Assembly: GCA_030549175.1 (NCBI GenBank)
Contig: JAUKUA010000003.1
Span: forward strand, 4,898,001-4,962,000
From: Lasiosphaeris hirsuta
Lineage: Eukaryota; Ascomycota; Sordariomycetes; Sordariales; Lasiosphaeriaceae
DNA length: 64,000 nucleotides
Reading direction: 5' to 3'
In this document: positions 45,084 through 56,380 of the stretch, piece after piece
Position numbering within the stretch: position 1 is the first letter of the stretch
How the letters are laid out: each line of letters opens with the position of its first letter
Made by a program: the position numbers and the translations under genes
The notes under the pieces: model-generated
The model's database searches: none
Told to the model about the DNA's origin: nothing
The model's input: only the letters and a program-made list of their open reading frames with translations

Positions 45084-47699
45084 GAGGATGATATTATCGC
45101 GTTTCGGAGAGTTTGAGTGGAGGGAATGTGGCCGGTCACATCCCTCTCTGGGACGGAGAGACTCTTACCTCAGACTTGTTGCTGAGAGAAAGGTATTTCC
45201 TCCAATCCGGTTCCGAGTTTGACAACCCAGCGCCGTTACTTGAAGTGAGAGCAGTGGGCTAAGATAATAAACTGGAATGATTTTTTTTTTTTTAGCAACT
45301 CTCGTTTATGGTGTCTATGCAATTCATTTTCAGCCCTGGTGATCAACTTGCCTGAGGGTCAGTGTTGGCGGGAAAACTCATCCCCGAGGACTCGGATGTC
45401 TGATGATGTTTGTTTAGGTGTAAGTGGTCTCATTTGTAGAAGGGTTAGGGTTGGATCGGAAAGTAGCGTTCAAGCTGACAGTTATCCTCCCCCTCCTCGC
45501 TTGAAATAGGACGGATAAATTAATCCCTTCACCACCGGCTCTCCGTCCGTGATTTCACACGTCTCTGGAAGGGCTGTGGTATGTCGGAGAATTACAGCGT
45601 GTTGCTCAACGGACCGCCCATGTAAGCAATCTATGGGATTAACCGGGTTGATCTTCTGTCGTCGTATTCTATTCAAGCGGTGACCTTCCCCTGGGGTTCA
45701 GACGGGTTTACCACGAGGACTTGCTTCGACAGAATATTCTTTGCCTTCAGGCTGAAGTCCTCTGAGCGTTTCTGACGTTTTAAAAACGGATGAGGGGGCG
45801 TCACTGCTGCTTTGCTGGGAGCACTATGGGACATGTGGAACATACGGGGCTGCACGTTGTGCTGCTCAGCTCGTTCATACAAGGCTGACCTTTTTTTATT
45901 CAAGGTCTTGGTGGTACGGCCGAGAGTGAGGGCGGTTTGTTTGGTATTGTGACATTGTCAAGCCAGGCCTATCCCCGACACAGCTAGCCTGCACGAACAG
46001 GGCACGCTTCGAGCCTGGACGCCCAACTGGAAGACAATGAAAATCGAACGGGCGCGGCTGCCATTGGCGGACTTTCCGCGAGAGATTCTCCAGGACATGG
46101 AGAAAATGTGGAGGGGCTGCGGGGCAGGTCTGGTGGGCTTTCATTGCACCAACCACCTGCCACTGTCTCCAACACTGTCTCCAAACACCTGCCCAAACCT
46201 GTCAGCACCATCCGCATTGCGACTGCCCTGTCTGTGTCTGGACGTTGGATGTTGCACGCTGAGGAAGCTCGAGACCTCCATGGATGTCCCCATCCGCGTC
46301 CTTGTCTCCGGTTTCTATGCCTGCACATCTATCAATGCCAAGCTCACGTCAAGCGGCTGAGTAAAGATCGAACGGTCTCCATGTTCACATCTCACCACCC
46401 ACCCGCGGATAATCCAGGCTGAATCACAGAGGCCTAAAACATTGGGACATTTCCCAATGGCTAGGATCCGCTTTGCTCGTTTCTTTCTCAGAGCCTTCCA
46501 TCCAAACTCGCCTCACAGCAGTTGGCACACCAGCCTCACAGCACAGGTCTCCCCAGACGTCTCCAACAGGGCCTCGGTATTGTAATCGCTCGAGCCCGCA
46601 CTCCACTCCCACTTGCATCTCACCACCCACTACCTTTGATTGCAAACCATCCATCACCTTGTCCACTGAGGTGCCTAGCTAATCCCGCCGCGCACCTCCC
46701 GCTCCAAGCCCCTGGTTCCTAGCCCATAGCCCACACGGCCCTCGCGGCTTATTTGGCTTAGGGCTTGCGTCACTCGCGTCACTCGCTCCCTGTCCCGGGC
46801 CGTTTGGCAGACGGTGAAACTAAAACGGTCGGCCAAATAGTTCGGCAGAGCTTGGCAGTGCGACAAGTCCCCAAGTCCCAATATACCCTATCTACCTTAC
46901 CTGCTGCTGCTTCTGCTGCCCTCAGTGTGTCGCAACTCTTCTTACCTCTGGATCTGAGGACGCCGGACTGCTGCCGCCCAGCGCAATGACAGAACGTCCA
47001 TTGACTCGGTCCCATATCTGCCTCCACCATCGACGTTGCAACCCACGCTTCTGACCTCTTCCCGCTCGCCTGCTTTGGTCTGGCGAACCGCCAGCTGTCT
47101 TGTGAGGCTTTGTTGTGCGAATCGCTTCATGCACATCGATACTTGCTAGAGCCGTGGACTTTTGCTTGATCGAACAACCGGGTCTCCTACAGCACTTCTC
47201 CCTCGAATCGCTATCGTGCCGGCACTCAACCAGTGGAAGTACGTCACTGGCTTATCACCACCCGCGCCAAGAGCGCTACACTCGGCCGGAGACCGGAGAG
47301 AACAAGGATTCGCTAGAGACAAACGACATACACTAGAGTGGCCTCTGATACGCCAGGCCGTCTTCCTTTGACAGTCACCGCTCTTGGGTATAATCCCCCA
47401 ACACATCAGGCCTCACCTGTAACTATAAGCACGTCGGTGATAGGGATTGTTGCTGAGCAGTCTCAACGCCCTCTGCTATTCTGACTGGAAAGGCCATGCA
47501 CACTAGGCTTCGTCGACGAGATTCTGCATCCTGTTGGTTGGACTCGGCAGGACAAACGCCCTAGGTCCCGAGTCAACAACGGGTCAACAACTTCCCCTGA
47601 GCAGGTGGAACTCACAACACCCCTTGAGGCCTGGATAAGGGGGGAATTTGGTCGGCCAGCCCGTCTTTGAGATCCTTGTTGACGGTTGCAAAGAGCACT
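45084..47699. other. Gene-free 2.6 kb with probable leader of the next gene
   Basis: No conserved protein. It contains a T-run near 45282-45293, two telomere-like units at 45441-45452, and from about 46100 onward C-rich leader-like sequence with CACC and CATC repeats. The last part is likely the long 5' leader of the quinate-repressor-like gene. Confidence 0.45.
45441..45452. repeat. Interstitial telomere-like repeat, two TTAGGG units
   Basis: AGGGTTAGGGTT is read directly in a gene-free stretch. Related two-unit copies are at 24116-24130 and 27185-27196. Confidence 0.6.
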
Positions 47700-49985
47700 A
47701 TGGCAGCCGTTCAGCAGTTAGAGCCCATGCCAACGCCGGCGAGGCCGCAGAGCATTAATGGTACCGCACACACCATCAACATTGATATGGGGGCGACAGC
47801 ACCACCAGTTACCGCCGATATCAGCATTGGTAGTGGGCCTCAAAGGGGAGACACCAGAACTGTGGTCATCATTTATGGTCATGATCAGGACAAGATCGTA
47901 GCTATCTTCGCAGAGGTTTTGGGGAAGCCCTATCGTCTTGGGGGCAGCTTCAAGGAGGTGGCGCGGGAAGACATGGACCTGGTCGTGGGCATCACCGCCA
48001 ACAGTGCCAAGGCCGACATCACCACTCGAGATAAGACTTCGGTGATAGCGATCAATGCCCACTGCGCAAGCTTGGGTATGCCCCCTGATATTTATCTCTC
48101 GAGCCATTGCGACTACGAGTTTCTCTACACCGAGGCCCCCTTCTTCCGCCGAGATCTGTCACGCTTCATATCCCATACGCTAGGCCAGATAAACCATCAC
48201 GAGACCTTGATGGCAAAGCCTCGGACATACTTCATATCGACGACATTCCCGGACGTGCGTGCTGCCCTCCCCAACATAGACATCTTGACAGTGGGTTCGG
48301 ATGCAGTTGAAATTCGAGTCGATCTTCTCAAGGAGCCTCTTGGTGATGGGTCGTTTTCCGCAATACCCAGTCTAAGCTACGTTGGCGAGCAGGTCATGCT
48401 CCTTCGTCAAAGAACTGAGTTACCGATCATCTTTACAACAAGATGCACAAGGGAAAACGGCAGGTTTCCTATGGACAATCCAGATCTATACTACGAATAC
48501 CTTTACCGAGCTATCCAGTGGGGCGTGGAGTACATCGACATCGAGCTTTGGCTCCCCGAGACGATTAGGAAGAAGTTGTATGAGCAAAGAGGCAACAGTC
48601 GGATCATGTCCGCCTTCCACGACTTTTCCGGAACTTTCAAGTGGCCATCGAAACAGGCCGAGTCGATATTCCTCGAGTCGAGGCGCTACGCGGACATTGT
48701 CAAAATGATTGCGATCATCAACGATCACAATGAAAACTTTGAGTTAGAATACTTTCGCTCAAAGATACGAGCCGAGTATCCCGACTCGCCTCCTTTATCG
48801 GCGGTGAACATGGGCGAGACAGGGCAGTTTTCTCGGACGCTAAATAAGGTCTTCACCCCAATCACTCATCCTTTGTTGCCCATCATTGCAGCGCCAGGTC
48901 AGTTGAGCGCAGCAGAGATCAACCAGGCGCTGGCACTATTGGGCCAACTACCAAAGAAGGACATTTATGGGATCAGCAGTCCGGCGACAAGGAGCGCCAC
49001 GCCCCAGGCGCCATTTTACGAGAAGTGCTTCAATGAGTTGGGCCTACCACACCACTTTGCTGTGGTTGAACGGCAACCAAAGGGACCAGGATGCATAGAG
49101 ACATGGTGCAACCAAAGGAATTTTGGCGGCGCTTACCTCAACCCAGCCGTCTCCTTCACAAGCTTGACGGCGAGCGGAGGATTCTTTTCATCCCTGAACG
49201 GGGGGGCAGGACCGGTTCTGAGCGAGGCAGCTCGGCTCATTGGTATGGTGGACACAATTGTAGTGCGACCAAGCTCGCCAAGTTCTTCGTCTTCTGCGCC
49301 ATCCTCAATACCATCCAGCCCTCCTCGACATCAAAACGGCGATTCGTTCGGGCCATATCCGCCAGCACAGTTCGGACTACCGCACAACACGTCACTCGTG
49401 CTCGATAACGCCTCCTGGAAAGGTATCTTAAGCACACTGACACGCGATCTTGCCCCGTCGGCTTATTTCGGACGCGCTGCCGTAGTGATTGCGTCATCGG
49501 CTGATGATGCGGCAAGTGCCATTTTTGCACTCAAGGCTCTAAAAGTTGGCAAGGTCTACACAGTGGGCTTCCGGACCCCTCCCGCCCTCGCAAAAGACCT
49601 CGTCGTTGAGCCTTTCAATAGCCTTGAGAGCTTGCAAAGAGCACGTATGGTTGGCTCCAACGGTACCGTTCCGGGAGCAGAGTTTGGTTCCCCCTTTGTG
49701 GTTGTTAGCGCCCTGGGCCCTGAGAAAAGCAACCTGGTGGGGATGTTGGTTCGTGTGTTTGGTTCTCGGGGGTCGGGTAATACTCGCAAGGTGTTCCTCG
49801 ACCTGGCAGACGGCTCTGCGCCGCGGAGGGGAGACCCGGGGTTGATCGCGGAGCAGAGCGGCTTTGCAGCGTACGGCGCCGCCGATGTTACCGCTTTCAC
49901 CATGGTCGAGACCCTCAGGCTCTTGGTCGGGCAGAATGTTCCATACAGTTTTGTTCGGCTGGCGAGTGGTCGGGCGCTGTTTTGA
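47700..49985 (+). CDS. Quinate repressor-like protein (AROM-derived, QutR/qa-1S family)
   Basis: One exon of about 761 codons. The architecture follows the C-terminal three domains of the AROM protein. An N-terminal block (about 58-165) sits where the shikimate-kinase-like domain belongs, but [11 protein letters not shown] replaces the usual P-loop, so ATP binding looks lost. The dehydroquinase-like domain (about 175-400) begins [12 protein letters not shown] and keeps His307 (FHDFSG) and Lys335 (DIVKMI). The shikimate-dehydrogenase-like domain (about 410-760) is changed: [10 protein letters not shown] replaces the SRSP substrate motif, and [11 protein letters not shown] lacks the catalytic lysine. 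This matches repressors that sense quinate-pathway metabolites. No quinate catabolic gene is nearby. The first ATG in frame is 47700; 33 bases of open frame precede it. Confidence 0.85.
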   Translation: MAAVQQLEPMPTPARPQSINGTAHTINIDMGATAPPVTADISIGSGPQRGDTRTVVIIYGHDQDKIVAIFAEVLGKPYRLGGSFKEVAREDMDLVVGITANSAKADITTRDKTSVIAINAHCASLGMPPDIYLSSHCDYEFLYTEAPFFRRDLSRFISHTLGQINHHETLMAKPRTYFISTTFPDVRAALPNIDILTVGSDAVEIRVDLLKEPLGDGSFSAIPSLSYVGEQVMLLRQRTELPIIFTTRCTRENGRFPMDNPDLYYEYLYRAIQWGVEYIDIELWLPETIRKKLYEQRGNSRIMSAFHDFSGTFKWPSKQAESIFLESRRYADIVKMIAIINDHNENFELEYFRSKIRAEYPDSPPLSAVNMGETGQFSRTLNKVFTPITHPLLPIIAAPGQLSAAEINQALALLGQLPKKDIYGISSPATRSATPQAPFYEKCFNELGLPHHFAVVERQPKGPGCIETWCNQRNFGGAYLNPAVSFTSLTASGGFFSSLNGGAGPVLSEAARLIGMVDTIVVRPSSPSSSSSAPSSIPSSPPRHQNGDSFGPYPPAQFGLPHNTSLVLDNASWKGILSTLTRDLAPSAYFGRAAVVIASSADDAASAIFALKALKVGKVYTVGFRTPPALAKDLVVEPFNSLESLQRARMVGSNGTVPGAEFGSPFVVVSALGPEKSNLVGMLVRVFGSRGSGNTRKVFLDLADGSAPRRGDPGLIAEQSGFAAYGAADVTAFTMVETLRLLVGQNVPYSFVRLASGRALF

Positions 49986-52900
49986 GTTTAGTCAACAAGA
50001 TTTCGGCAGTGGGATTGTTTCGAGGTAGTCGGCGAGATACCGGGACAAAATGAAGCAGGATACCTCGACGGTTCTCGACGGTTGGCTTACTGATTTGGCA
50101 TTCGCTTGGCTCAAATTGCCGGCAAACGGTTCATCGATCACAACAGTCCCATCGGTCACCCCACCATGTCAATACGAGTCCATAGGCCAGGAAGGGGCTT
50201 GATGACAATAACTATCTGTTACGGAATTGGGTATGGATACCGCAGGCTGTTCCAGATCGGTGGCTATGGCCCGCGACGTTGAGCGAGACCAGCCTAGTGG
50301 GGGCTGCTATGGGGAGGAGGGGGTAGATGGCGGCTCGGGCGGGACGGGAACGAACCGCGAAAGCATGTTTCATCTTGTGCGGGTAGAGGAGGCCGCAAGC
50401 GAGATGGCTAGTTGTCGGTCGTGGTCTGGACTGCGCATGCGCATGAATATAGGCCCAGTCTGAACTTGATGTTGAGTTGAAGGGGATAGATGGTCTAGAT
50501 GGTCCAGATGGAGGACGCGAGTTACGCCTTGCCCTTGCGGGGAACGGGGGCGTGCGGCCTATGTGTCCTGGCCCGGCATTGGTATCCCCGGATTTAGAAC
50601 ATGTATGCCGCGCTACTTACATGCTCTACATGAGCAGCCCGTTGGGCGGACTTTGAATGTTCATGGGCCTCCCTCATTGCCGTAACTAGTCTCGTCAGCT
50701 TGCTAATTGGAGCTCATCATGTGTTGATTGTTCTGTATCACTTGTGTCTAATGTTAGGTTGCTGGCTAGTGGGCGGAGTTTTCGGTAACTCTCTCTAGAT
50801 GAAATGGCCCGAATGGATGAATGGTTATGTGCAGCTGCTTTCATGGAGGTTATGTCTGTCTTGGAATCGTATCGTCGCGCAGGCCCACTCCTATCATTTG
50901 CATGCATTCAATTATTATAGCGTGAAAACTGCCTGGGCACGTCTGTGATGCCGACAACTGTCAAAGTTCATTGGCTTTTCTGCTGCTCTCGCTGGTCATC
51001 GGGTGCATTGCGATCGTCGATGCCGGGTTTCGGATTTACTTGTGACGAACTTGGGAGAGTCGGGGAATATTGGTGTTTAGCCATGGGAGTTAGCAAACCT
51101 GCCTTCTACTCTTTGGAATACCACAGCGGTGTAAAGAGACTGTGGGTTAGGATCTATCAGATGATCTTGTTGCTTACTTCTTTTTTTTGGTCTTTATTCG
51201 TGATTCTGTTCGGGGGGTGGCTGATCGAGATGCGTTGTTTTGTGAATCTACTTGAACCAACGCCCCCGAGGTCCCCTTGCTGCTATCCTGGAGTCCCGGG
51301 TTCGAGCCTAGTCCGCCAGGCCTACCCGAGTGCTACATATATTGTGTTTGTAGAGAGGTGCCTGGGTGTGCCGAGAGATAGCTTTGGATATGTGTTGTGG
51401 TGCCGTCTGCGGGATGGATTCCAAGTCCTTCAGGTTGACGGAGTTGACAACAGTTTGCTGTAGTGGAGATATGGCAAAAATTTGTAGAGGCATCCAAAAA
51501 TACATACAACACCAGGGATTCGCTGGTCGTCAGCGACCCAACTACTAGTCTGGCCCTCACTGGCTTGTCTATGGGAGAGCGGATGGGATCCCGAGTTTTC
51601 CAGTAGGTATGGTCGTATGTATCATACGCCGTCTGGAATCTGAACTGTATCTAAGCTGACTCTCCTTCCTGAAGGTTGTTGTTCAACAGGACTCTAGGGT
51701 AACAAAGATTTGCAAAGTAAACTACACTGGAAAATGATGTCCATCCACTTCTCAAAACAAAAACCTAGGGATAGGTTACATTCCGCGCCAGCTCGAGATT
51801 TGGCGAGGATATAGGCATAGGGGGGAGGACCATGTCTTCACTCTTTTCTTTATCACACGATACAATGGCAAGCCGGGCAGAGGGCTCCGTGGCAAAGCAC
51901 ACCCCATGAGTATAATCTAGCCCATGTTTGTTAGTTAGCGTGGGATTTCAGAGCTGGAATGATGAGAAAGGATACCTCGTCGTAGACATGAGAAAGGCCT
52001 TTAAAATACCATGTCTTTTGGGTCCCAAACAAGGCCCTTTAGATGATCTAAATTCCTATTCCAATGCTGAAAGGCCTCTCCAGGACTGCAATATCCATTT
52101 CCCTTTGCCTCTTCAAGGAAAGGCCCCGCTAACAAACAAACAAGGTTGTATCGTACTAACGTAGGCAATACAGATGGCCTAGCGGCACTCCTCCGCTTAC
52201 AGCGGGCACCGCTAGTGGCTGGTTGGGCGATGGGTTCCGACACCGCGGAATCATGGCGCGTCTTGGGTTGTGGGGTAGCGATGCTGTCGGGCAACCGCCA
52301 TCGTGGGAATGTGGCCTTCGAGCCAAGGCATCAAATGACTTCAGGACTGTGGGCCGATATGAGAAGTGGACTGTCTTTAGGTCTTGGTTTTGCGGAGAGG
52401 GGCGTTGAGCTCAAGGCTCCTTCAAGCTACACATCTTCGAGACTTGGCTGGCTATGGTAGTTGAACCACGAGGTCAGTTCTCGGAATGTGAACCACCGTC
52501 GTATCTCAAGGCTACCCCAGTTTTACAAGATTGCAACCCGCTTACTTGAGAGTAGGACAAAATCACATCACCGGATCTGGAAGTCGGGGGTACGTGCCCG
52601 TGAACACGATGTCACTGGGCTCTAGGATATCGCGAAGCGGGTAGACCGAAACGGCGGCCGCCTCGGGCCGATATATCAAGGTGTTGTGGTAAACGAGACA
52701 CAGGGAACAGCCGAGACATTCCTCGCGTCCCCGCGTGGGTTGGCAGTCTGTTTCAGTGTCCATGTGTGGAAAGATATCGTGGTGTGTGCGCGACAAGCCG
52801 AGTACGAGATGTACCAGGCTAGGGAAGCTAGGGAAGGAACTTAGGCAACGGTTGAATAAGGACTGATAAGCCGGTCAAGCTAACTTGGGCCGCTAACAGG

Positions 52901-55900
52901 TCATCTAAATAGCGAGTTGGACGCTGAATAGGTCTGGCGGTTGAGATGTGACCTCGAAAGGTGGCTCAGCTACATCTGTTTCGAAGACTTGAGACCGATA
53001 GACAGAGTCAAGCCTAGGCCCGTCATAGCGCCTGTTTGCCTTCGAGTGGGCGTTAGAATACCCTCGTACCCGGCATTGGGAAGGATCTATGCGTGTGCGG
53101 CAATTGTCCAACTTGGAATTTGGAGCCCGGTCGGTCAGCGGCCGCATCATGCACCCTATATCGTGCTTGCTATGGGGCTGAACAGAGCTCCACTGTCTGA
53201 GTTGATCATGACAGTCAATCGTGGCACTGCTAGCACTGCTAGCCCACCATTCCTTCGGCTCCGAGTCCCCGGAAGTCGGTGGGCGACAAGCTTGGTAAAG
53301 ACGTGGGAGGCTGTGAGAGGCTGCTGGTGATTGAATGGTTGATAAACAAGGCGGAAGGGCCCATGGCCAACAGTGCTATGATTGGCTGTCTCACGGCTCT
53401 GAGGAGCTATGGGGAGACTTGTTGCCGAAGCCGGGAGGGCGTTAATTAAGCTTGGGGCGGATGGTTCAACACCCAAAGACGGCCGCAAAGTGTGGTTGGC
53501 GATGGCAGCAATCTATGGTGCTGGGGCTGCCAAGACAACGCCGGGTAACAAACGCAAAGTGTAATTAAGACTTGGCTGAGGGTGATATAACTTGGCGCCT
53601 AGTATTACTGCAGGTATCATATAAGCTCTAGTAATCGAGACTACCTTTCAGAGCCAAGAAATCTTACAAGACTCTAGTCGTCTCTTTTTCAAACAAAACA
53701 AAAAAAAAGTCCAAAAAAAAAGTCAATTAGAATATTGATGATGCGCGTGGAAAAGTTTGGGGGAGTTTGGAGAGCAGCAAGAGAATGCAGGGGAACTCAA
53801 GCTGGCTTGGGGTGATTGTGGGGTATGCGGCAGCGACTGGGGGCATCGGATCGCTTAGCAGGGCCACCCGCAAACATCAACAGGGTTATCCTTGCTATAT
53901 GAGCGGCCTCGGCCATTCTCGGTGCTGTGTTGATATAAAATGAGGGGGTGAAAGACGTGACGGAAGTGCGGGGATTTTATGTTACAATTCCAGCTCGTTC
54001 CTGCTGTTCTGTTGCTGCCCATTGTGATATCAGAGTTGGTCAATGCAACAGGAAAAAGTGAATTCGAATTTTCCTGAGTGAAGATCCCCCATCATGGCAT
54101 CTTTCTGTCACTGTGTGCTGAGCTCTGAGGTTGCTCTCATCGGATGTCCGGGCCCATGCGTAAGGCACAAAGCCCTAGAATTGAGCATACACGGCTGTGA
54201 TTCGCGCGGTAAACACGACGACGTTAATGATCCTGTGCCTGTTGTCGGAACGTCTTCCGATAATCCTGGTCGTATATTCACGGCTCTCAGTCATGCTCAA
54301 GCATCACACTCACAACACACCCAACAACAGCACTCATGATAGTGGAAAGCATTCCGACGGCCTTCTCAACCCCGAACGGGACATCGACTTAAAGAGTCAG
54401 TCAAGTATAAGCGAGCGAACATGTCCAGAAGCGGCTGAAACAACGGCCAGGCTGTGTAACACGGTCCTGATCTCCCATCTTTACAGGGCCAGTGGAATGA
54501 CGTTAATGTCCCCCTGCCTTATAGGACTCTACAAAGGCTCCCCCGGCCTGCTGTTGCCAACGAGACCATTGCCGGGGCGCAATATTGCCCTTCCCATCAG
54601 TGAGGCTGCTATGTCGTGGGCATGCATCCTCTCTCCACGTTAGCTTGGGTGCCCGCTTCCGAGTGTCTTGGCGCCCAGCACACACTTGAAGACAGACTGT
54701 CAAGACAACAGCAGAAGCGTGCTATGCAGCTCGAAACACCTTCAAAGTCAGGCCGTAATGAGCTCGCGTGGTCTCATGGGCTGTGAACCATCTGATCGTG
54801 GGAACGATGGGCCGTCGCTTGGCTGTGTGAATCTGCCTTCTCAAACCCCCAGATGGGGGATCTGGTGTTCCGTCGAAGATTCCCAGGTTTCCATCTGCAT
54901 TCCATTTGCAAGGGGGTGGTGGGCCTCTCACGGCAACGTCTACCTGTGACAAGACTCATTAAATGCACAGGACGCGGCTATCTCACCTCACCCAGCCCTG
55001 TCTCGGTGATGCCAATCTATCCACCCAATTAGTGCCCGGGTTAAGGCTCGCTCGTTGCAGAGGAGCCGAGAAGAGAGGAAGGAGCCCAGACGGAGAGGAG
55101 GAGAGGCCTGCAAGTCTGCGGAGTTCTTTCCCACCTTTCCAACCATTCGCACACTCCCAAGACTCCCCACCTACCTATTGCAGGGAGTTTCCCCCTTCCC
55201 CCGCACAACCCCCAAGCGGTCGGCCAACTGAAGAGCTCGAGTGGCTCGAATGGTTCTGCTCCCGCCTTAGATTCTCGCAAGCTCCACTACGACCTCACTT
55301 GCCCTTGCACTTCCCTGTCTTGTCTTTCGTTTCCTACCTGTCACCCTGTCTTCAGACGGGTCCCTTTCGGTCCTCTTCACGCATCTGATCTCCATCACCG
55401 TCGCCTCCTATGATTACTTACTACTCCTTTCACACTATGATGCCACCGCTTCCACCTTGCCCTTGCATCTCCACAATGTCCCGGTGAAGCTACATATGCC
55501 CCATCGCTCTCGTCTCGTCTCGCTCCTGCTATTTTTCTTGTCCTTGTCCGCGGTTGGGAAGCGCGCGTTGCTTTCCGGGCTTCCAACAGCTATCCTTCAG
55601 CAGGGCGGATATGGCTGCTGTCCTATGACCCGACCCCGGTTGTGGATGAATATGACAAACTTGCACGTTTAAATCAGGGACGAGCTCAGCATCCATTATT
55701 ACCCCGGACGCGCGCCGCTCCCACATCCCATGTCTGGCACATCCTTTTCTTGAGCTAGCATCGAGCCCCATTCACCTTGCACTTGCTGCCCATGCTACCC
55801 ATGCTATCCTGGCATCGTCGCTCCATCATCCTGCATTATAAGCACGTCCTGTCAAATTACTCGGCCCTTGTTTGACCCTCTCAAGCTAGCACTTGCCGGA

Positions 55901-56380
55901 TCCTCAACGGTGCCCGGCTTGTCCCAAGAATCTGTTTGGGTTGACGCGTCCCCGGGTTGTCCCCAATAAGTACCACCCCTGAGCCAACCAACCAGACCAC
56001 GCCTCTGTCTGAACCTCAAGTGTTCCGCTACCCAGCAAACCCCGACGTACATACACTCGAGATTCGCTAGGATTCATCTTCATAAACAAGCTTACGCCAC
56101 TTCATGACTTGTCGCCCTCGACATCTATATTGTCATCTCATCTACTGCCATCACATCTACCGTCCCACGTTCAGGCTTAGTCAAACGACCATCAGCTTAG
56201 CCTGTAGCCTCAGTTGGGTCGCATCGCCAAACCCTACAGTATAGCTAGCAGAAGGCATTAGCGGGAGGAAATCATGCATGAGAACAGTCGGTGACGGCGA
56301 GCCTCTGGGGATTCCTCGACCAACCCAACACAGCAGTCAGAATATCATTCATCGTGGATCAGCAATCAGAGTCGCCGGGC
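49986..56380. other. Gene-poor 6.4 kb interval
   Basis: I see no recognisable protein, tRNA or 5S rRNA gene. The longest open frame (about 172 codons at 50945-51463) is Cys/Trp-rich without family features, and a TTCGAG-containing box at 51300 does not fold as a tRNA. From about 54960 the sequence becomes C/T-rich, as in fungal 5' leaders, so the last 1-1.5 kb may be the leader of the Zn2Cys6 gene. The interval may hold regulatory sequence or non-coding RNA that sequence inspection cannot reveal. Confidence 0.45.

Noticed and set aside
46740..46800. Tandem CGCGTCACT units as a possible regulatory array
   Set aside because: Only two or three short units, within normal expectation for GC-rich leader sequence.
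51270..51320. tRNA-like box GGGTTCGAGCC
   Set aside because: The flanking bases do not form a T stem or acceptor stem, and no A box lies upstream.
50945..51463. 172-codon open frame
   Set aside because: No motif, odd Cys/Trp content, and no splice or codon pattern like the real genes here.
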